The notes beneath the pieces are model-generated. The model saw only the letters and a program-made list of their open reading frames with translations, made no database searches and was not told where the DNA came from. A stretch of 64,000 bases of DNA, taken from contig NZ_JACSQG010000009.1 of assembly GCF_014836765.1 (NCBI RefSeq), positions 1 through 64,000 on the forward strand, given 5' to 3'. Made by a program: the position numbers and the translations under genes. This document shows positions 8,754-17,921 of this stretch, piece by piece. This DNA is from Serpens gallinarum. Lineage in GTDB: Bacteria > Pseudomonadota > Gammaproteobacteria > Pseudomonadales > Pseudomonadaceae. Positions within the stretch are counted from its first letter, which is position 1. Every line of letters starts with the position of its first letter.

Positions 8754-10387
8754 GCCGCTGCCCAGGTCACGTAACACACCTCAACGGCAATGCCCTGTTC
8801 GGCGGCGAAGGTCAGCCAGCGTTTCTGGTTGTCCTGCAGGCGATCGCCGGGGCCTTTCACTTCGATCATGCGGTAGCGCCGCTCCTGCGGGTAGAACTGG
8901 ATCAGGTCGGGCATGCCGGCGCGGTTGGCTTTCAGGTCCTGCAGCAGGCGGGTGAAACAGGCCTGCAGGTGCTGCGGCGGAATGCAGTGCAGGGCCATTT
9001 CCAGGAGCGGCTCATCGAGCATCGCCCAGAACACGAAGGGCGACTGGATGCCGTACTTTTCCCGGTAGCGCGCGCGCAGCAGTTGCGGGTAGTCGGGGTG
9101 TTCAAGGCGCGCCAGGCACTGCTCGAACAGTGCCTGGCGCCGAGGGTGGAAGTCCGGGCTGTACAGGTCCACCGGGCCGCTGTGGAACGGGTGGAAGAAC
9201 GCGCCCGGCAGCGGGGCGAAGATGGCGTCCCAGCACAGCAGGCCGAACAGGCTGCAGAGCAGGGAATTTTCCACGTAGAACACTGGCGCCGCGTCCTGAT
9301 GCAGGTGATCGCGCACGGCGATTTCCACGCTGCTCTCGGCAGGCGCAAGGGCCAGGTCGAGGCGCGCCTCCGCAAGGGTTTTGGGCCGCTTGCTCAGCGG
9401 TAAGCCGAGCCGGCGGCGCAGGCGGGTCAGGGCGCGCTCCAGGCGCTGGCTTTCCTCGTCACTGCCGGGCTGTTGGCTGAAGAGTTGGGCGTACTCAAGG
9501 GCTTCGGCATTGCGGCCCAGGTTTTCCAGCACGCGAATCTGCCGCCAGCGTGCCTCGCCGTGGCTGCTGTGCCGGTAGAGCGTCAGGGCCTGTTCCAGCT
9601 CACCGCAGCGTTCCAGTTGCTGAGCGATCTGGAACAGCAGCCGTGACTGGCGGGTGCGCAGGTGGGGGTTCTGCGAAGAGAAGGCCAGCAACGCCGGCAG
9701 TATCGCCTCCACGGCGAGGCCCTCGTCGCAGTGCTGGCGCAGCCCGCGCAGGTGCAGGTAATCCTCAATATCCTGGCGACACTGGAAGCCACGCGAGTGC
9801 GGGCTGATGTCCACCGGCTCGTAGCGGTATATGCCCAGGTCGGCCAGCACGAACTCGGACCAGTCCTGGCTCAGGTTGCCGAAAAACATCAGGCGCAGGC
9901 GGTCGCAGAGTTCGCCCACCTGCAGGCTCAGCAGCCGATCGTCCAGGGTGGGGCACCAGTTGCTAAAGGTCTGTTCCGGCAGGTCCTGCGCCTGCAATTG
10001 TTCAAGCAGCTCGCTTTTCTTTTGCGCGGCGCGGCGATCCGGCAGTGGCAGGTGGGCGAGCACTTCATCCTTGCGTAACAGCTCGGCCACTTCAGCTGCG
10101 CTCAGAATTGCCTGCTCGCTGACCCAGCCAAGATCCAGCAGCGGACGGGCCGCGGCCAGGCTGTCGCCGATCTCCGGGTAGCCGAGTTTGCTCAGGCGAA
10201 AGTGGCAGCCACGGCGCATGACCATCCGCACCAGCAGCGCCTGGGCGGGCAGCTCCAAGGTGTGGAAGCTCTCGATAAAGGCGAGTTCCTCAAGCGTCAG
10301 CAGGTCGGCATAGCGCTCGCGCACCCAGGCCAGGGCGGTGCGAAAGTTGTCGAGGTAGTAAAACTCGGGGGCAAGCGAGGAGGGCAT
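8750..10387 (-). CDS. FAN1-like VRR-NUC nuclease
   Basis: The C terminus holds the VRR-NUC signature GMPDLIQFYPQ followed by MIEVKGPGDRLQDNQKRWL, which supplies the PD...EVK catalytic residues and the QxxW element. The N terminus (residues about 1-70) has the SAP-like and winged-helix region seen in bacterial FAN1, and the middle is helical TPR-like (HSSHGEARWRQIRVLENLGR). Bacterial FAN1, studied in P. aeruginosa, cuts 5' flaps and helps unhook interstrand cross-links; length (545) fits. It is the first gene of a two-gene operon, with its stop codon overlapping the helicase start. No regulatory site was recognised upstream. Confidence 0.9.
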   Translation of the reverse strand: MPSSLAPEFYYLDNFRTALAWVRERYADLLTLEELAFIESFHTLELPAQALLVRMVMRRGCHFRLSKLGYPEIGDSLAAARPLLDLGWVSEQAILSAAEVAELLRKDEVLAHLPLPDRRAAQKKSELLEQLQAQDLPEQTFSNWCPTLDDRLLSLQVGELCDRLRLMFFGNLSQDWSEFVLADLGIYRYEPVDISPHSRGFQCRQDIEDYLHLRGLRQHCDEGLAVEAILPALLAFSSQNPHLRTRQSRLLFQIAQQLERCGELEQALTLYRHSSHGEARWRQIRVLENLGRNAEALEYAQLFSQQPGSDEESQRLERALTRLRRRLGLPLSKRPKTLAEARLDLALAPAESSVEIAVRDHLHQDAAPVFYVENSLLCSLFGLLCWDAIFAPLPGAFFHPFHSGPVDLYSPDFHPRRQALFEQCLARLEHPDYPQLLRARYREKYGIQSPFVFWAMLDEPLLEMALHCIPPQHLQACFTRLLQDLKANRAGMPDLIQFYPQERRYRMIEVKGPGDRLQDNQKRWLTFAAEQGIAVEVCYVTWAAA

Positions 10388-10491
10388 GGCGCGGCAATCA
10401 CTGGGTTTTCATACAGGATTGTCCGGCCTGGAGCGGGATTGAGCAACCGCAGGTGACGACGGGGTTGCGAGCGTTATTCGGGCCCGCCCGC

Positions 10492-10761
10492 TTACTGAGT
10501 CGTTCCGGTCCCCTGGCCACTTGCCGGGTCGATGACCTCTCCGCCTTCACTGCCGTGTTCGGTACCAAGGCCGGTGCCTTGTTCCGCGGGGGGAGCTGTT
10601 TGGTCATTGCGATCAGGGTCCATCGAGTCGTCTGACCCGCTGGAAGGCTGCTCGTGACTGGGCGCAGGTGTAGGTTCGGGTGCGCTGCGTTCGGTTTCAT
10701 CCACGTCGCAACCGACCAATGCCAGGGCAAGCAGAGCCGTTATCAGGTAGCCAAACCGCAT
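10492..10761 (-). CDS. Small low-complexity lipoprotein
   Basis: The 89-residue product starts with a lipoprotein signal peptide (MRFGYLITALLALALVGC; lipobox LVGC, lipidated cysteine at residue 18). The mature part is acidic and rich in P, S, G and D (for example APEPTPAPSHEQPSSGSD), so probably unstructured. Nothing in it suggests an enzyme. It lies 12 bp after the cytochrome c gene on the same strand and may be the last gene of the dehydrogenase operon, but function is unknown. Confidence 0.7.
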   Translation of the reverse strand: MRFGYLITALLALALVGCDVDETERSAPEPTPAPSHEQPSSGSDDSMDPDRNDQTAPPAEQGTGLGTEHGSEGGEVIDPASGQGTGTTQ

Positions 10762-10773
10762 GGTGCTGTCCTC

Positions 10774-12183
10774 CTAATACCGATGGTTGGTGACCCTGCG
10801 CCGTCTGCGCCGCATGAGCGCGATGAGCACAATAAGCAGCACGATGACGCCAACGACCATGGCCACGCGTGCAAACAGAACCAGGTCAGGCGCTGAGGTC
10901 TTCCCGGCGCGCAGGTTCTCGACCTGGCCCACCGTGACTTCGGCCTGGGGATTTCCGTAGGTCTGGATCAGGTAATTGGACAGGGTTGCGATTTGCTGAT
11001 CGGAAAGTTCATGGGCGAAGCCCGGCATGCGGATCTCATGGCCTTCGGACACTCGATGAATTCCCTGGAGGATCACCATCGCCAGGTTGTTGGTCTCAGG
11101 CCTTCCGGTCGCGGTGTTTTGATACAGGGCTGGAAGCAGGGTGTCGAAGGTGCCTTCGCCGTGGGCCTGGTGACACGCGGCGCAGTAGCCGTCATAGAGC
11201 TGGGCTCCGGTCATCTCGTCAGGGTTTTCAGGCCAGGCGCCGCTGCGTGAGCGGTGGACCGCGTTGACCGCGCTACCCCAGGCGTACACGGGCTTCTCGA
11301 TGCCTTCTTGAACCACGGCAGGAACCGTCTTGAGATAGACGGCGATCGCGTGCAGGTCCGCGTCGGTCAGGTACTGCAAGCTATGGTCGATGGCTTCCGC
11401 CATGGGCCCCGAGGCCTGGCCTTTGGCGATATTGCCGGTTTTCATGTAATGCACCAGCTCCTCGGTGCTCCAGCCGCCGATGCCGCTGTTGACGTCGGAG
11501 GTGATGTTGGGCGCGTACCAGACGCTGACTTCGCCACCGGCCAGGTCTTTGGACGACATTTCGGCCATCAGGAAATTGCGCGGCGAGTGACAGGTGCTGC
11601 AGTGGGTCAGGCCCTGCGCCAGGTAGGCCCCCCGATTCCATTCAGCGTTCTGGCTGGGGTCGGGCTGGTAGGGCTCGTCATCCAGAAACAATGCATTCCA
11701 TACAGCCATGGACAGCCGAATGTTGAATGGAAAGGGCAGCTCCGTTGCCGGTGGGCGGGTTTCCACCGGCGCCACGCCGCTCATGAAGTACGCGTACATC
11801 GCTTCGATGTCTTCGTCTGTTGTCTTGGCGTATGAGGTATAGGGCATCGCGGGGTAGAGGTATTTGCCGTCAGCGCGAATGCCTTTGCGCACCGCGTCGT
11901 CGAACTGCTCCAGGGTGTAATTGCCGATTCCCGCTGTTTTCGACGAGGTGATATTGGTGGCGATGACATCGCCCAGCGGCGTCGACAAGCGCAGTCCGCC
12001 GGCAAAGAGCTCTCCGCCTTCGAGGGTGTGACAGGCGACGCAGTCGCCCGCCCTGGCCAGGTACTCACCGCGCTTGACCTGTTCATCGTCAAACGGAGCT
12101 GCCTGGGCGCCCAGGCTGAGGACCACCGCGATGCTCGCCAGGAGGTGCTGACCAATGCTCTGCTTCGTTCTTTCAATGGTCAT
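10774..12183 (-). CDS. Triheme membrane-anchored cytochrome c subunit of a flavoprotein dehydrogenase
   Basis: Three c-heme motifs are visible, CVACH (48-52), CSTCH (about 195) and CAACH (about 335), with a signal peptide at 11-29 (ending GAQAAP) and a C-terminal membrane anchor (VAMVVGVIVLLIVLIALM) followed by a basic tail. This is the gluconate/alcohol/sorbitol dehydrogenase cytochrome subunit layout: electrons from the flavoprotein pass through the hemes to ubiquinone on the periplasmic face. I choose the ATG at 12183 because AAGGAAG sits six bases ahead; a GTG 15 bases further upstream is in frame but lacks such a site. It follows the flavoprotein gene by 17 bp. Confidence 0.9.
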   Translation of the reverse strand: MTIERTKQSIGQHLLASIAVVLSLGAQAAPFDDEQVKRGEYLARAGDCVACHTLEGGELFAGGLRLSTPLGDVIATNITSSKTAGIGNYTLEQFDDAVRKGIRADGKYLYPAMPYTSYAKTTDEDIEAMYAYFMSGVAPVETRPPATELPFPFNIRLSMAVWNALFLDDEPYQPDPSQNAEWNRGAYLAQGLTHCSTCHSPRNFLMAEMSSKDLAGGEVSVWYAPNITSDVNSGIGGWSTEELVHYMKTGNIAKGQASGPMAEAIDHSLQYLTDADLHAIAVYLKTVPAVVQEGIEKPVYAWGSAVNAVHRSRSGAWPENPDEMTGAQLYDGYCAACHQAHGEGTFDTLLPALYQNTATGRPETNNLAMVILQGIHRVSEGHEIRMPGFAHELSDQQIATLSNYLIQTYGNPQAEVTVGQVENLRAGKTSAPDLVLFARVAMVVGVIVLLIVLIALMRRRRRRVTNHRY

Positions 12184-12200
12184 GAAAACTTCCTTCACGC

Positions 12201-13841
12201 TTACGCGATGGGCGCGTCATGGTTAACAGTCCATGCGCTCGAGGAGCCAGGCAGCATGTGTTCGACGCTTCGCAGCGCCACGGCCACGGCAGCCAGCGTC
12301 GAATTGCACGTGCCCGCAGTCGGCAATACACCCGTGCCGACCAGATAAAGGTTTTCGTGGTCGTGGGCGCGTCCGTACTCGTCACACACGGACGTATGCG
12401 GGTCGCTGCCCATGGTTAGCGTCCCGCAGATGTGCTGGTTATTGGCGAAATAATCATCCTTGGTATACCGAAGGTTACTGCCGCCCATCAATTCTGCGAT
12501 CCGGGCGAAATCCGCCTTGCCGGCGATGGCGCCACCGCGGGTGTAATCGTCAATCCTGTAGTGGGCCTGCGGTTTCGGGATGCCCAGGGCGTCTTTCTGA
12601 TCGCTCAGGCTGATGCGGTTTTCCGGGTTGGGCAGCACTTCCAGCACGGTCTTGACGTTCATTTCATGGGCGGCGCTATAGCGCAGGCGCTTTTCGAACT
12701 CGGGCCCATAGACGCCTTCCAGCAAGAGCCGTTGAGTGGTGCTGTCGACGCGTGAAATGTTGGTGAAATCCAGCCGGTATGCGGAATATTCCGAACGGAA
12801 CGGGCCGTCGCGCAGGGTGTTGATCGAGCTTGGGCTCTGCGGTCCGCGCCCAAGCCAGACCTCTTCATCGGCATCGAAGGTCAGTGACGTGCTCGGATGG
12901 TCCATCAGGTTGCGGCCCACCATTCCCGAGCTGTTTGCCACTCCGTTGGGGTATTTATCACTGGTGGAGAGCAGCAAGAGCTTGGGACTTTCGATGCCGT
13001 TGGCGGCAACGATGAATGTTCTGCCCGTAACGCGGTGGGAAGTCTTGTCCGGATCGTAGTAATGCGCGGCCACGATTCGGTCTTGGGCATCATGTTCGAG
13101 CTGATAGACCACGGCATTGGCAATCAGCTTGGCGCCGGCCGCTTCGGCGGCGTCCACGGACAGCCCTCCGTGGTACTGCGCATCCACCGGGCAGATCGGC
13201 TGACAGTTGTTGCTGCCGCAGCAGGCGGGGCGGCCGTCGAAGGTGCGGCTGTTGCGTGCAACGGTATTGCCCACCACGGGGTAGACGCCAGCCAGGCGTT
13301 CGCGCAAGCGGCGCATCGCGTAGGGTTCGGCCACGGGCTCCAGTGGGAACGGCTTGCTACGAGGCGATTCCGGATGCTCTTCCAGAGAACCGGCGACCCC
13401 CATGATTTCCTCGGCTTCCTGATAGAAGGGCTCGAGCGCGTCATAACTGAACGGCCAATCGACACCCACGCCGTAAAGGCTTTGCATGAGCATGTCATTG
13501 GGGACATAGCGCCAGGCATGCGCCGCCCAGTGCCAGGTGGTGCCGCCCACCATGCGGATGTATTCGGCTGGATACGGATACGGCCCGGCCTGGACCAGGT
13601 AACCATTGTCCTTGGGCGCATACACCGGGTGGGGTGCCCAGGGCGAGAACGGATACGGCGACATCCAGTCGCTTCGGCGCGTCGAATTACGGAAATTGGC
13701 CACCAGTTGGGCGCGACCCACGCGGGGGCCGGCTTCCAAGATCAGCACCGAGGCGCCGCGCCTGGCCAACTTGAGCGCGGTCAGCGCGCCGCAAATACCG
13801 GAGCCAATCACAACGAAATCAGCAGACAACTCTTCGGCCAC
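12201..13841 (-). CDS. GMC-type FAD dehydrogenase large subunit (gluconate/glucose/polyol dehydrogenase complex)
   Basis: The N terminus has the FAD dinucleotide fold (FVVIGSGICGALTALKLA, then ILEAG). A cysteine set ACCGSNNCQPICP (near residues 204-216) matches the three-cysteine [3Fe-4S] site described for FAD-dependent glucose dehydrogenase. The GMC C-terminal domain is present (HICGTLTMGSDPH, then NLYLVGTGVLPTAGTCN). With its neighbours it forms the usual small subunit / flavoprotein / cytochrome c trio, exported through the Tat signal of the small subunit. The oxidised substrate (gluconate, glucose, fructose, sorbitol or another alcohol) cannot be decided from sequence alone. Confidence 0.88.
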   Translation of the reverse strand: MAEELSADFVVIGSGICGALTALKLARRGASVLILEAGPRVGRAQLVANFRNSTRRSDWMSPYPFSPWAPHPVYAPKDNGYLVQAGPYPYPAEYIRMVGGTTWHWAAHAWRYVPNDMLMQSLYGVGVDWPFSYDALEPFYQEAEEIMGVAGSLEEHPESPRSKPFPLEPVAEPYAMRRLRERLAGVYPVVGNTVARNSRTFDGRPACCGSNNCQPICPVDAQYHGGLSVDAAEAAGAKLIANAVVYQLEHDAQDRIVAAHYYDPDKTSHRVTGRTFIVAANGIESPKLLLLSTSDKYPNGVANSSGMVGRNLMDHPSTSLTFDADEEVWLGRGPQSPSSINTLRDGPFRSEYSAYRLDFTNISRVDSTTQRLLLEGVYGPEFEKRLRYSAAHEMNVKTVLEVLPNPENRISLSDQKDALGIPKPQAHYRIDDYTRGGAIAGKADFARIAELMGGSNLRYTKDDYFANNQHICGTLTMGSDPHTSVCDEYGRAHDHENLYLVGTGVLPTAGTCNSTLAAVAVALRSVEHMLPGSSSAWTVNHDAPIA

Positions 13842-13853
13842 GTGGCGACCCTC

Positions 13854-14381
13854 TCAAACCGGTTTACTGGCCCAGCTGCCATAAGCGCCATGGCAATAGC
13901 TGGGCGGCTTCAGCACATCGCTGACGAACACTGCATTCAAGGCGTTTTCATAGGCGAGGCAATGCACCTGCTCACCGTCGCTCACGATGCCGAGAAACCA
14001 GGCCGTGGCAATTTTGCGCGGCACCGGCGCGAGCGAGGGATAGTCGCTTTCGAGTACCGCCTGCAGTTGGAGGGGACCGATCTGGCGATCGTTGATCAGC
14101 TTCAACAGTTCGCGGGTTGCCGCTGAAAAATTGGGGTCCGCCTCGGTCAGCGCATCGAAGAGAGTCGCCGAGAGCTCAGCGTCCAGAGACTGGCGACCGG
14201 CGATGATTGCCGAAACGGCCATGAAGGCGCCGCGCTCGGCGTCCGGGGCAGTTTGTGCGACGGCCCAGGGAATCAGGGATGCCGTATAGAGGGTGAGCAT
14301 GCCCATCAGCAGGCCCCGGCGCGACGGATCTTCGGGGGCGTGAGGTGAGAGGCTGACGACTTTTTTTCTTACCAAGGACAT
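13854..14381 (-). CDS. Small subunit of the flavo-cytochrome dehydrogenase (gluconate 2-dehydrogenase subunit 3 type, Tat-exported)
   Basis: The 175-residue protein carries a twin-arginine signal (DPSRRGLLMGMLTLYTA, cleavage near AVAQ) and the fold of sugar/alcohol dehydrogenase small subunits (FMAVSAIIAGRQSLDAELSA near the start; AWFLGIVSDGEQVHCLAYE; PSYCHGAYGSWASKP at the end). These subunits are chaperones or hitch-hiker partners that carry the flavoprotein through the Tat pathway. It is the first gene of the operon, 12 bp before the flavoprotein gene. Confidence 0.88.
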   Translation of the reverse strand: MSLVRKKVVSLSPHAPEDPSRRGLLMGMLTLYTASLIPWAVAQTAPDAERGAFMAVSAIIAGRQSLDAELSATLFDALTEADPNFSAATRELLKLINDRQIGPLQLQAVLESDYPSLAPVPRKIATAWFLGIVSDGEQVHCLAYENALNAVFVSDVLKPPSYCHGAYGSWASKPV

Positions 14382-14394
14382 GGCAATACCAGAG

Positions 14395-14487
14395 TCAGAT
14401 CAGTCCGGCTTTAGCGTCGAGGCCGATAACGAAGGAGTGTTTGTTATAGGCCAGCACGAATTCGTAGAGTTCAGAGTCGCTCCACAT
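14395..14487 (-). CDS. Possible 30-residue ORF ahead of the dehydrogenase operon
   Basis: An ATG at 14487 opens a 30-codon frame (MWSDSELYEF...GLDAKAGLI) ending 13 bp before the small-subunit start. Its residue mix looks protein-like, and GAGGGAA lies directly against the ATG, too close for a standard ribosome site. It could be a leader peptide, a true small protein or the 3' relic of a lost gene. I do not recognise it. Confidence 0.25.
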   Translation of the reverse strand: MWSDSELYEFVLAYNKHSFVIGLDAKAGLI

Positions 14488-14820
14488 TTCCCTCGTGAGG
14501 GGCGACTAGGGTCCGTGGACATTTGCAGCGAGCCGCGTAGTGGCTCCATTGCGCTAGCAAGGCGACACCCGCTCCCGGCGGGTTTGTCGTAGCCTATGGA
14601 TCGCTCGTCCTGCTTTCTCTGAAGATTGGCGCCACCCGGCTGCACCGGTTCGGTTGACCCGCAGCAGCCCTCTGGCGGTTTATCGATTGGTTGCGCCTAT
14701 CGGAGGCTGAGTGAGGGGGCATGCTGCATTTGACCTAAAGCGGCCCCGTCGCATTAGGCAAAAATACGGCCTGGGTTTTTCGGGCCCGAAACATAATTCG
14801 TTCCCTTTTCTCTCTCTTCC
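14488..14820. other. Gene-free spacer with a GC hairpin
   Basis: Apart from the small ORF to its left, this stretch holds no gene I can support. A strong imperfect hairpin (CGACACCCGC, loop TCCCG, GCGGGTTTGTCG) spans about 14564-14590. It could act as a terminator on either strand, but no long T-run follows. The promoter of the dehydrogenase operon is expected here and was not located. Confidence 0.35.
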
Positions 14821-15546
14821 TCAAGTTCCGGCCTGACGAACCTGATTTTCCAGTTCGGTCTTGAGGGCCGGATCGAGCCTGAGCTGCTTGGCCAGCTCAT
14901 CAAGATAGGCGCGTTCCATGAAGTGCTCTTCATCCACGAGCATGACGCTGGCGATGTACATTTCAGCTGCCATTTCCGGAGTGCTGGCGGCGCGCGCGAC
15001 ATCGGCCGGGTCGAGGGGCTTGTTCAATTCGGTGTGCAGCCACTGTTGCAGTTCCTGATCGTTGTCGAGCTTGACGAACTCGCCCTCGATCAGCGCTTTT
15101 TCGCGCTCGTCCACATGCCCATCGGCCTTGGCCGCCGCCACCAGCGCCTTGAGGATTGCTTGGCTGTGCAGTTCGACTTGGGCCGGCGGCAATCGATCAA
15201 GGGTTTGCGGCTCGCCTTGTGGCGCGCTGCCCTGCTGGGCTTGCCAGTTGCCGTAGGCCTTGTAAGCAATCACGCCGAGGGCCGCCAGGCCGCCGTAGGT
15301 CAAGGCCTTGCCGCCGAACTTGCGCGCCTTCTTGTTACCCAGCAGCAGGCCCATCGCGCCCGCCGCCACGGCACCGCCGCCCGCGCCAGAAAGCAGGCTG
15401 CCCAGATTCCCGCCGCCCGCACCGCCTAACAACCCACCCAACCCGCCATTGGCGACGGGTTTGCCGGTGGTGCTCTTGCTGCCCTGTTTCTGCAGCAGAT
15501 CCTGGCCAGATCTGAGCAACTGGTCGAGTAAACCTCGGGTGTTCAT
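14821..15546 (-). CDS. DUF533 / TerB-like inner-membrane protein (YebE type)
   Basis: The start is the ATG at 15546 (MNTRGLLDQLL), preceded by GAGGA seven bases ahead; the frame runs further upstream but without a ribosome site. The 241-residue protein has a glycine-rich stretch (GGLGGLLGGAGGG, then SLLSGAGGGAVAAGAMGLLLG), one membrane segment (LTYGGLAALGVIAYKAYG) and a C-terminal TerB-like helical domain (ILKALVAAAKADGHVDE, PLDPADVARAA). DUF533 proteins are widespread in Gammaproteobacteria, including E. coli YebE, with no settled function. It stands alone on the minus strand. Confidence 0.8.
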   Translation of the reverse strand: MNTRGLLDQLLRSGQDLLQKQGSKSTTGKPVANGGLGGLLGGAGGGNLGSLLSGAGGGAVAAGAMGLLLGNKKARKFGGKALTYGGLAALGVIAYKAYGNWQAQQGSAPQGEPQTLDRLPPAQVELHSQAILKALVAAAKADGHVDEREKALIEGEFVKLDNDQELQQWLHTELNKPLDPADVARAASTPEMAAEMYIASVMLVDEEHFMERAYLDELAKQLRLDPALKTELENQVRQAGT

Positions 15547-15752
15547 CTGAGCGTCCTCAAAAAAGTAAATAACGGCTGCAGGGTAAAGCTTGCCTTGCGC
15601 CTCGACGTGGCGCATTTGCATCCGGATGTTGCATTTTTTACGAACGCACTGCACGAGTAAACGGGAGGCGGGGAGCGCGACTGCCCAGCGGCACGCTCGA
15701 AAAACGCGCAGGGTGCGGCATGCCTCGATTACGCTCGCACCCGTCGTGCGGC

Positions 15753-16325
15753 TCAGGTCGTGCGGGGCAGCACGGTGAGGACGCGCACGATGAAGGCGTG
15801 CAACTCGGTCATGTAGTTGCGCAGAAACTCCCGAGTACTCTCGTTGGTAACCTCGCCGTCGGCCGTGATAAGCCCTTCCTTGAAGTGGATGTAGGCCTCA
15901 ACGGTGTTCATCAGTGGCGAGTTGCAATAGCACAGCACGCCACGCAATTGGCTCTGGGCCACCGCAGTGCCAATAGCCCCAGGTGACGTGCCGATCACGC
16001 CGGAAGGTTTGTGCGCCAAGGAGTTTTGGCCCCATGGACGGCTGGCCCAGTCGATTGCGTTTTTTAGGCCGCCGGGGATCGAACGGTTGAACTCAGGGGT
16101 GACGAACAGGAGAGCATCGCAGTCGGCGATGGCCTGCTTGAAGGTCCGGGCCACTGGAGGGTAGTCGGCATCATAGTCTTGGCTGTAGACAGGCAGATCC
16201 TTGATCGGGATCTCGACGAGTTGCAATTCGGGGGGTGCCAATCGAGTCAGTGCCTGGGCAAGCCGACGATTGATCGACGTCGAGGACAGGCTACCAACGA
16301 AATACCCAACCTTGTAACTGGCCAT
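15753..16325 (-). CDS. NADPH-dependent FMN reductase (ChrR/azoreductase type)
   Basis: This flavodoxin-fold protein of 190 residues starts with the FMN phosphate loop GSLSSTSINRRLAQAL and has the family motif LFVTPEFNRSIPGGLKNAIDW and the loop GTSPGAIGT. Members reduce quinones, chromate or azo compounds by two-electron transfer from NAD(P)H in the cytoplasm. AGGAGAA precedes the ATG. The last residues (RVLTVLPRTT) are slightly divergent. It is monocistronic and the natural substrate cannot be told. Confidence 0.87.
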   Translation of the reverse strand: MASYKVGYFVGSLSSTSINRRLAQALTRLAPPELQLVEIPIKDLPVYSQDYDADYPPVARTFKQAIADCDALLFVTPEFNRSIPGGLKNAIDWASRPWGQNSLAHKPSGVIGTSPGAIGTAVAQSQLRGVLCYCNSPLMNTVEAYIHFKEGLITADGEVTNESTREFLRNYMTELHAFIVRVLTVLPRTT

Positions 16326-16515
16326 ATTCGTTTTCTCCTAAGTGAGATTTCCTGGTGGAACCTTGGCCTTTGACCCGACTCCTGGCAAGAACGCGCAGGC
16401 ATGTCGTCGGCCAATGATGCCGGCCGGCGTTGTGCCGCAATAAGGCTGGTGGGTTAGCGGTTGATGCCGCCTTGCATGCCGGAGCGCTTGTCAGCGGGCG
16501 GAGGCCCGGATTCGC

Positions 16516-17655
16516 TTACGGGTAGGACACGGTTTCCACCCAATTGGCACCTTTACCCGAAGGCGCGTTGCCGGCGCGGGTGAGCGTACCTTTCTCGGGA
16601 TCGATGGCGTAGACCCCGATCTCATCGCTCTTCTCGCCGGTCACGAGGAGCCATTTACCACTCGGATCGACCGCGATGCCCCGTGGTTGCTTCTCGACTG
16701 CAATGTTTTGCAGGTAGGTCAGCGTACCGGTCTGGCCGTCGACGGCAAAGACGCTGACGCTGCTGCCGGTGCGCTCGCTCGTATAGAGGAAACGGCCGTT
16801 GGGCGTGAGGCGAATGTCCGCACACCAGATCAGGTTGTCCGGCAGCGTTGGCGCAGGCTGGCCGGGCGTGGCCGCAGGCCGCGGTTGGCCGTGCACCAGG
16901 CCGGCGCTGGCTGGAACCGATTGCACGCTGGCGACTTCGGTCAGGGCGCCGGTGGTCTGATCAATCGAGTAGCTGGTGACGGTGCCGGCCATTTCGCCGA
17001 GCAGGTACAGGAAGCGGTTGTCCGTGGCGATCACGGCATGGCGTGGGCCGGCGTTTTTCGGCAATTTGACCGAACTACTCTGGGTCAACTGGCCCGTTTT
17101 TTCGTCGAATGTGAACACCAGAAGCTGGTCAGAGCCCAGGTTCGTGGCGTAAGCAAAGCGGTTGCTGTGGTCGACGATGATGGCGTGGGCGTTGAGCCCA
17201 GTCTCAACCACTTGCTGCGAACCGTCCTGAACCATGCCCTGGGCGTCAATCGCGTTGACCATGACCTGATTGTTGCCGTAGGAAGCTCCCAGCAGATAGT
17301 GGCCGGTGCGGTCGACAGAAATGTAGGCCTGACTGTCGGCTACGGCGGCCTTGCTCAGCAGTTTGAGCGAGCCATCCGCCGGGTCCACGGCAAACGTTGC
17401 GACACTAAAGGGCTCCGAGCGGATGGAGGCATACAGCTTGCGATGATCCGGACTGAGTGCCAGGGGCATCACGTTGTCACCGGCTTGTGTGGACGTGAGT
17501 AGGGTCAGAGTGCCGTTATCGGCCAGGCGATAGCTGCCGATGGTGCCATCGACGGCGTTGGACACAAAGGCGTAGGTCTGGGCCTGTAACAGCGGGCTGG
17601 CGAGGGCCATTGCAGCGGATAGCGAGAGGGCTTTCAGGGTGTTGAGCGGGGTCAT
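16516..17655 (-). CDS. Secreted YVTN/lactonase-type beta-propeller protein
   Basis: I start at the ATG at 17655 because GGAGG lies just upstream and the next residues form a signal peptide (LKALSLSAAMALASPLLQA). The mature protein has repeated blades with TYAFVSNAVDGTIGSY, AFAVDPADGSLKLL, RFLYTSERTGSSVSVF and IGVYAIDPEKGTLTRAG, the pattern of the seven-bladed lactonase family that includes 6-phosphogluconolactonase YbhE/Pgl. Export to the periplasm makes the pentose-phosphate role unlikely; some secreted members open other lactones and some have no known activity. Substrate unknown. Confidence 0.8.
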   Translation of the reverse strand: MTPLNTLKALSLSAAMALASPLLQAQTYAFVSNAVDGTIGSYRLADNGTLTLLTSTQAGDNVMPLALSPDHRKLYASIRSEPFSVATFAVDPADGSLKLLSKAAVADSQAYISVDRTGHYLLGASYGNNQVMVNAIDAQGMVQDGSQQVVETGLNAHAIIVDHSNRFAYATNLGSDQLLVFTFDEKTGQLTQSSSVKLPKNAGPRHAVIATDNRFLYLLGEMAGTVTSYSIDQTTGALTEVASVQSVPASAGLVHGQPRPAATPGQPAPTLPDNLIWCADIRLTPNGRFLYTSERTGSSVSVFAVDGQTGTLTYLQNIAVEKQPRGIAVDPSGKWLLVTGEKSDEIGVYAIDPEKGTLTRAGNAPSGKGANWVETVSYP

Positions 17656-17857
17656 GTTGTGCCTCCACTCCGGTGCGACGGGGCGCGACCGGCATTGGCT
17701 GGGTGAGGAGCTTTTTTGACCGTCCGCCACTCTGTTCTGCTTAATGCGCCAGCCGCTGTTGCCCAGCCTAAACGGACGAAGATGGCCAGTTCCTCATCGC
17801 TCAGGCAATGCTTCGCTTCTCTTTGTGTAGATGCAGCCAGCATTCACCCAGCGCCAG

Positions 17858-17886
17858 CAGAAGAAAGCTGGCGTCTGGCACGCCAG
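17858..17886 (-). terminator. Probable terminator after the RES toxin gene
   Basis: CTGGCGT and ACGCCAG (7-bp perfect arms, loop CTGGC) lie at 17868-17886, about 36 bases past the RES stop codon. On the minus strand they are followed by CTTTCTTCT, a modest pyrimidine tail. Confidence 0.5.
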
Positions 17887-17921
17887 GGCTGCTGACCTAC
17901 CAGCCATCCCTGCAACCCAGC

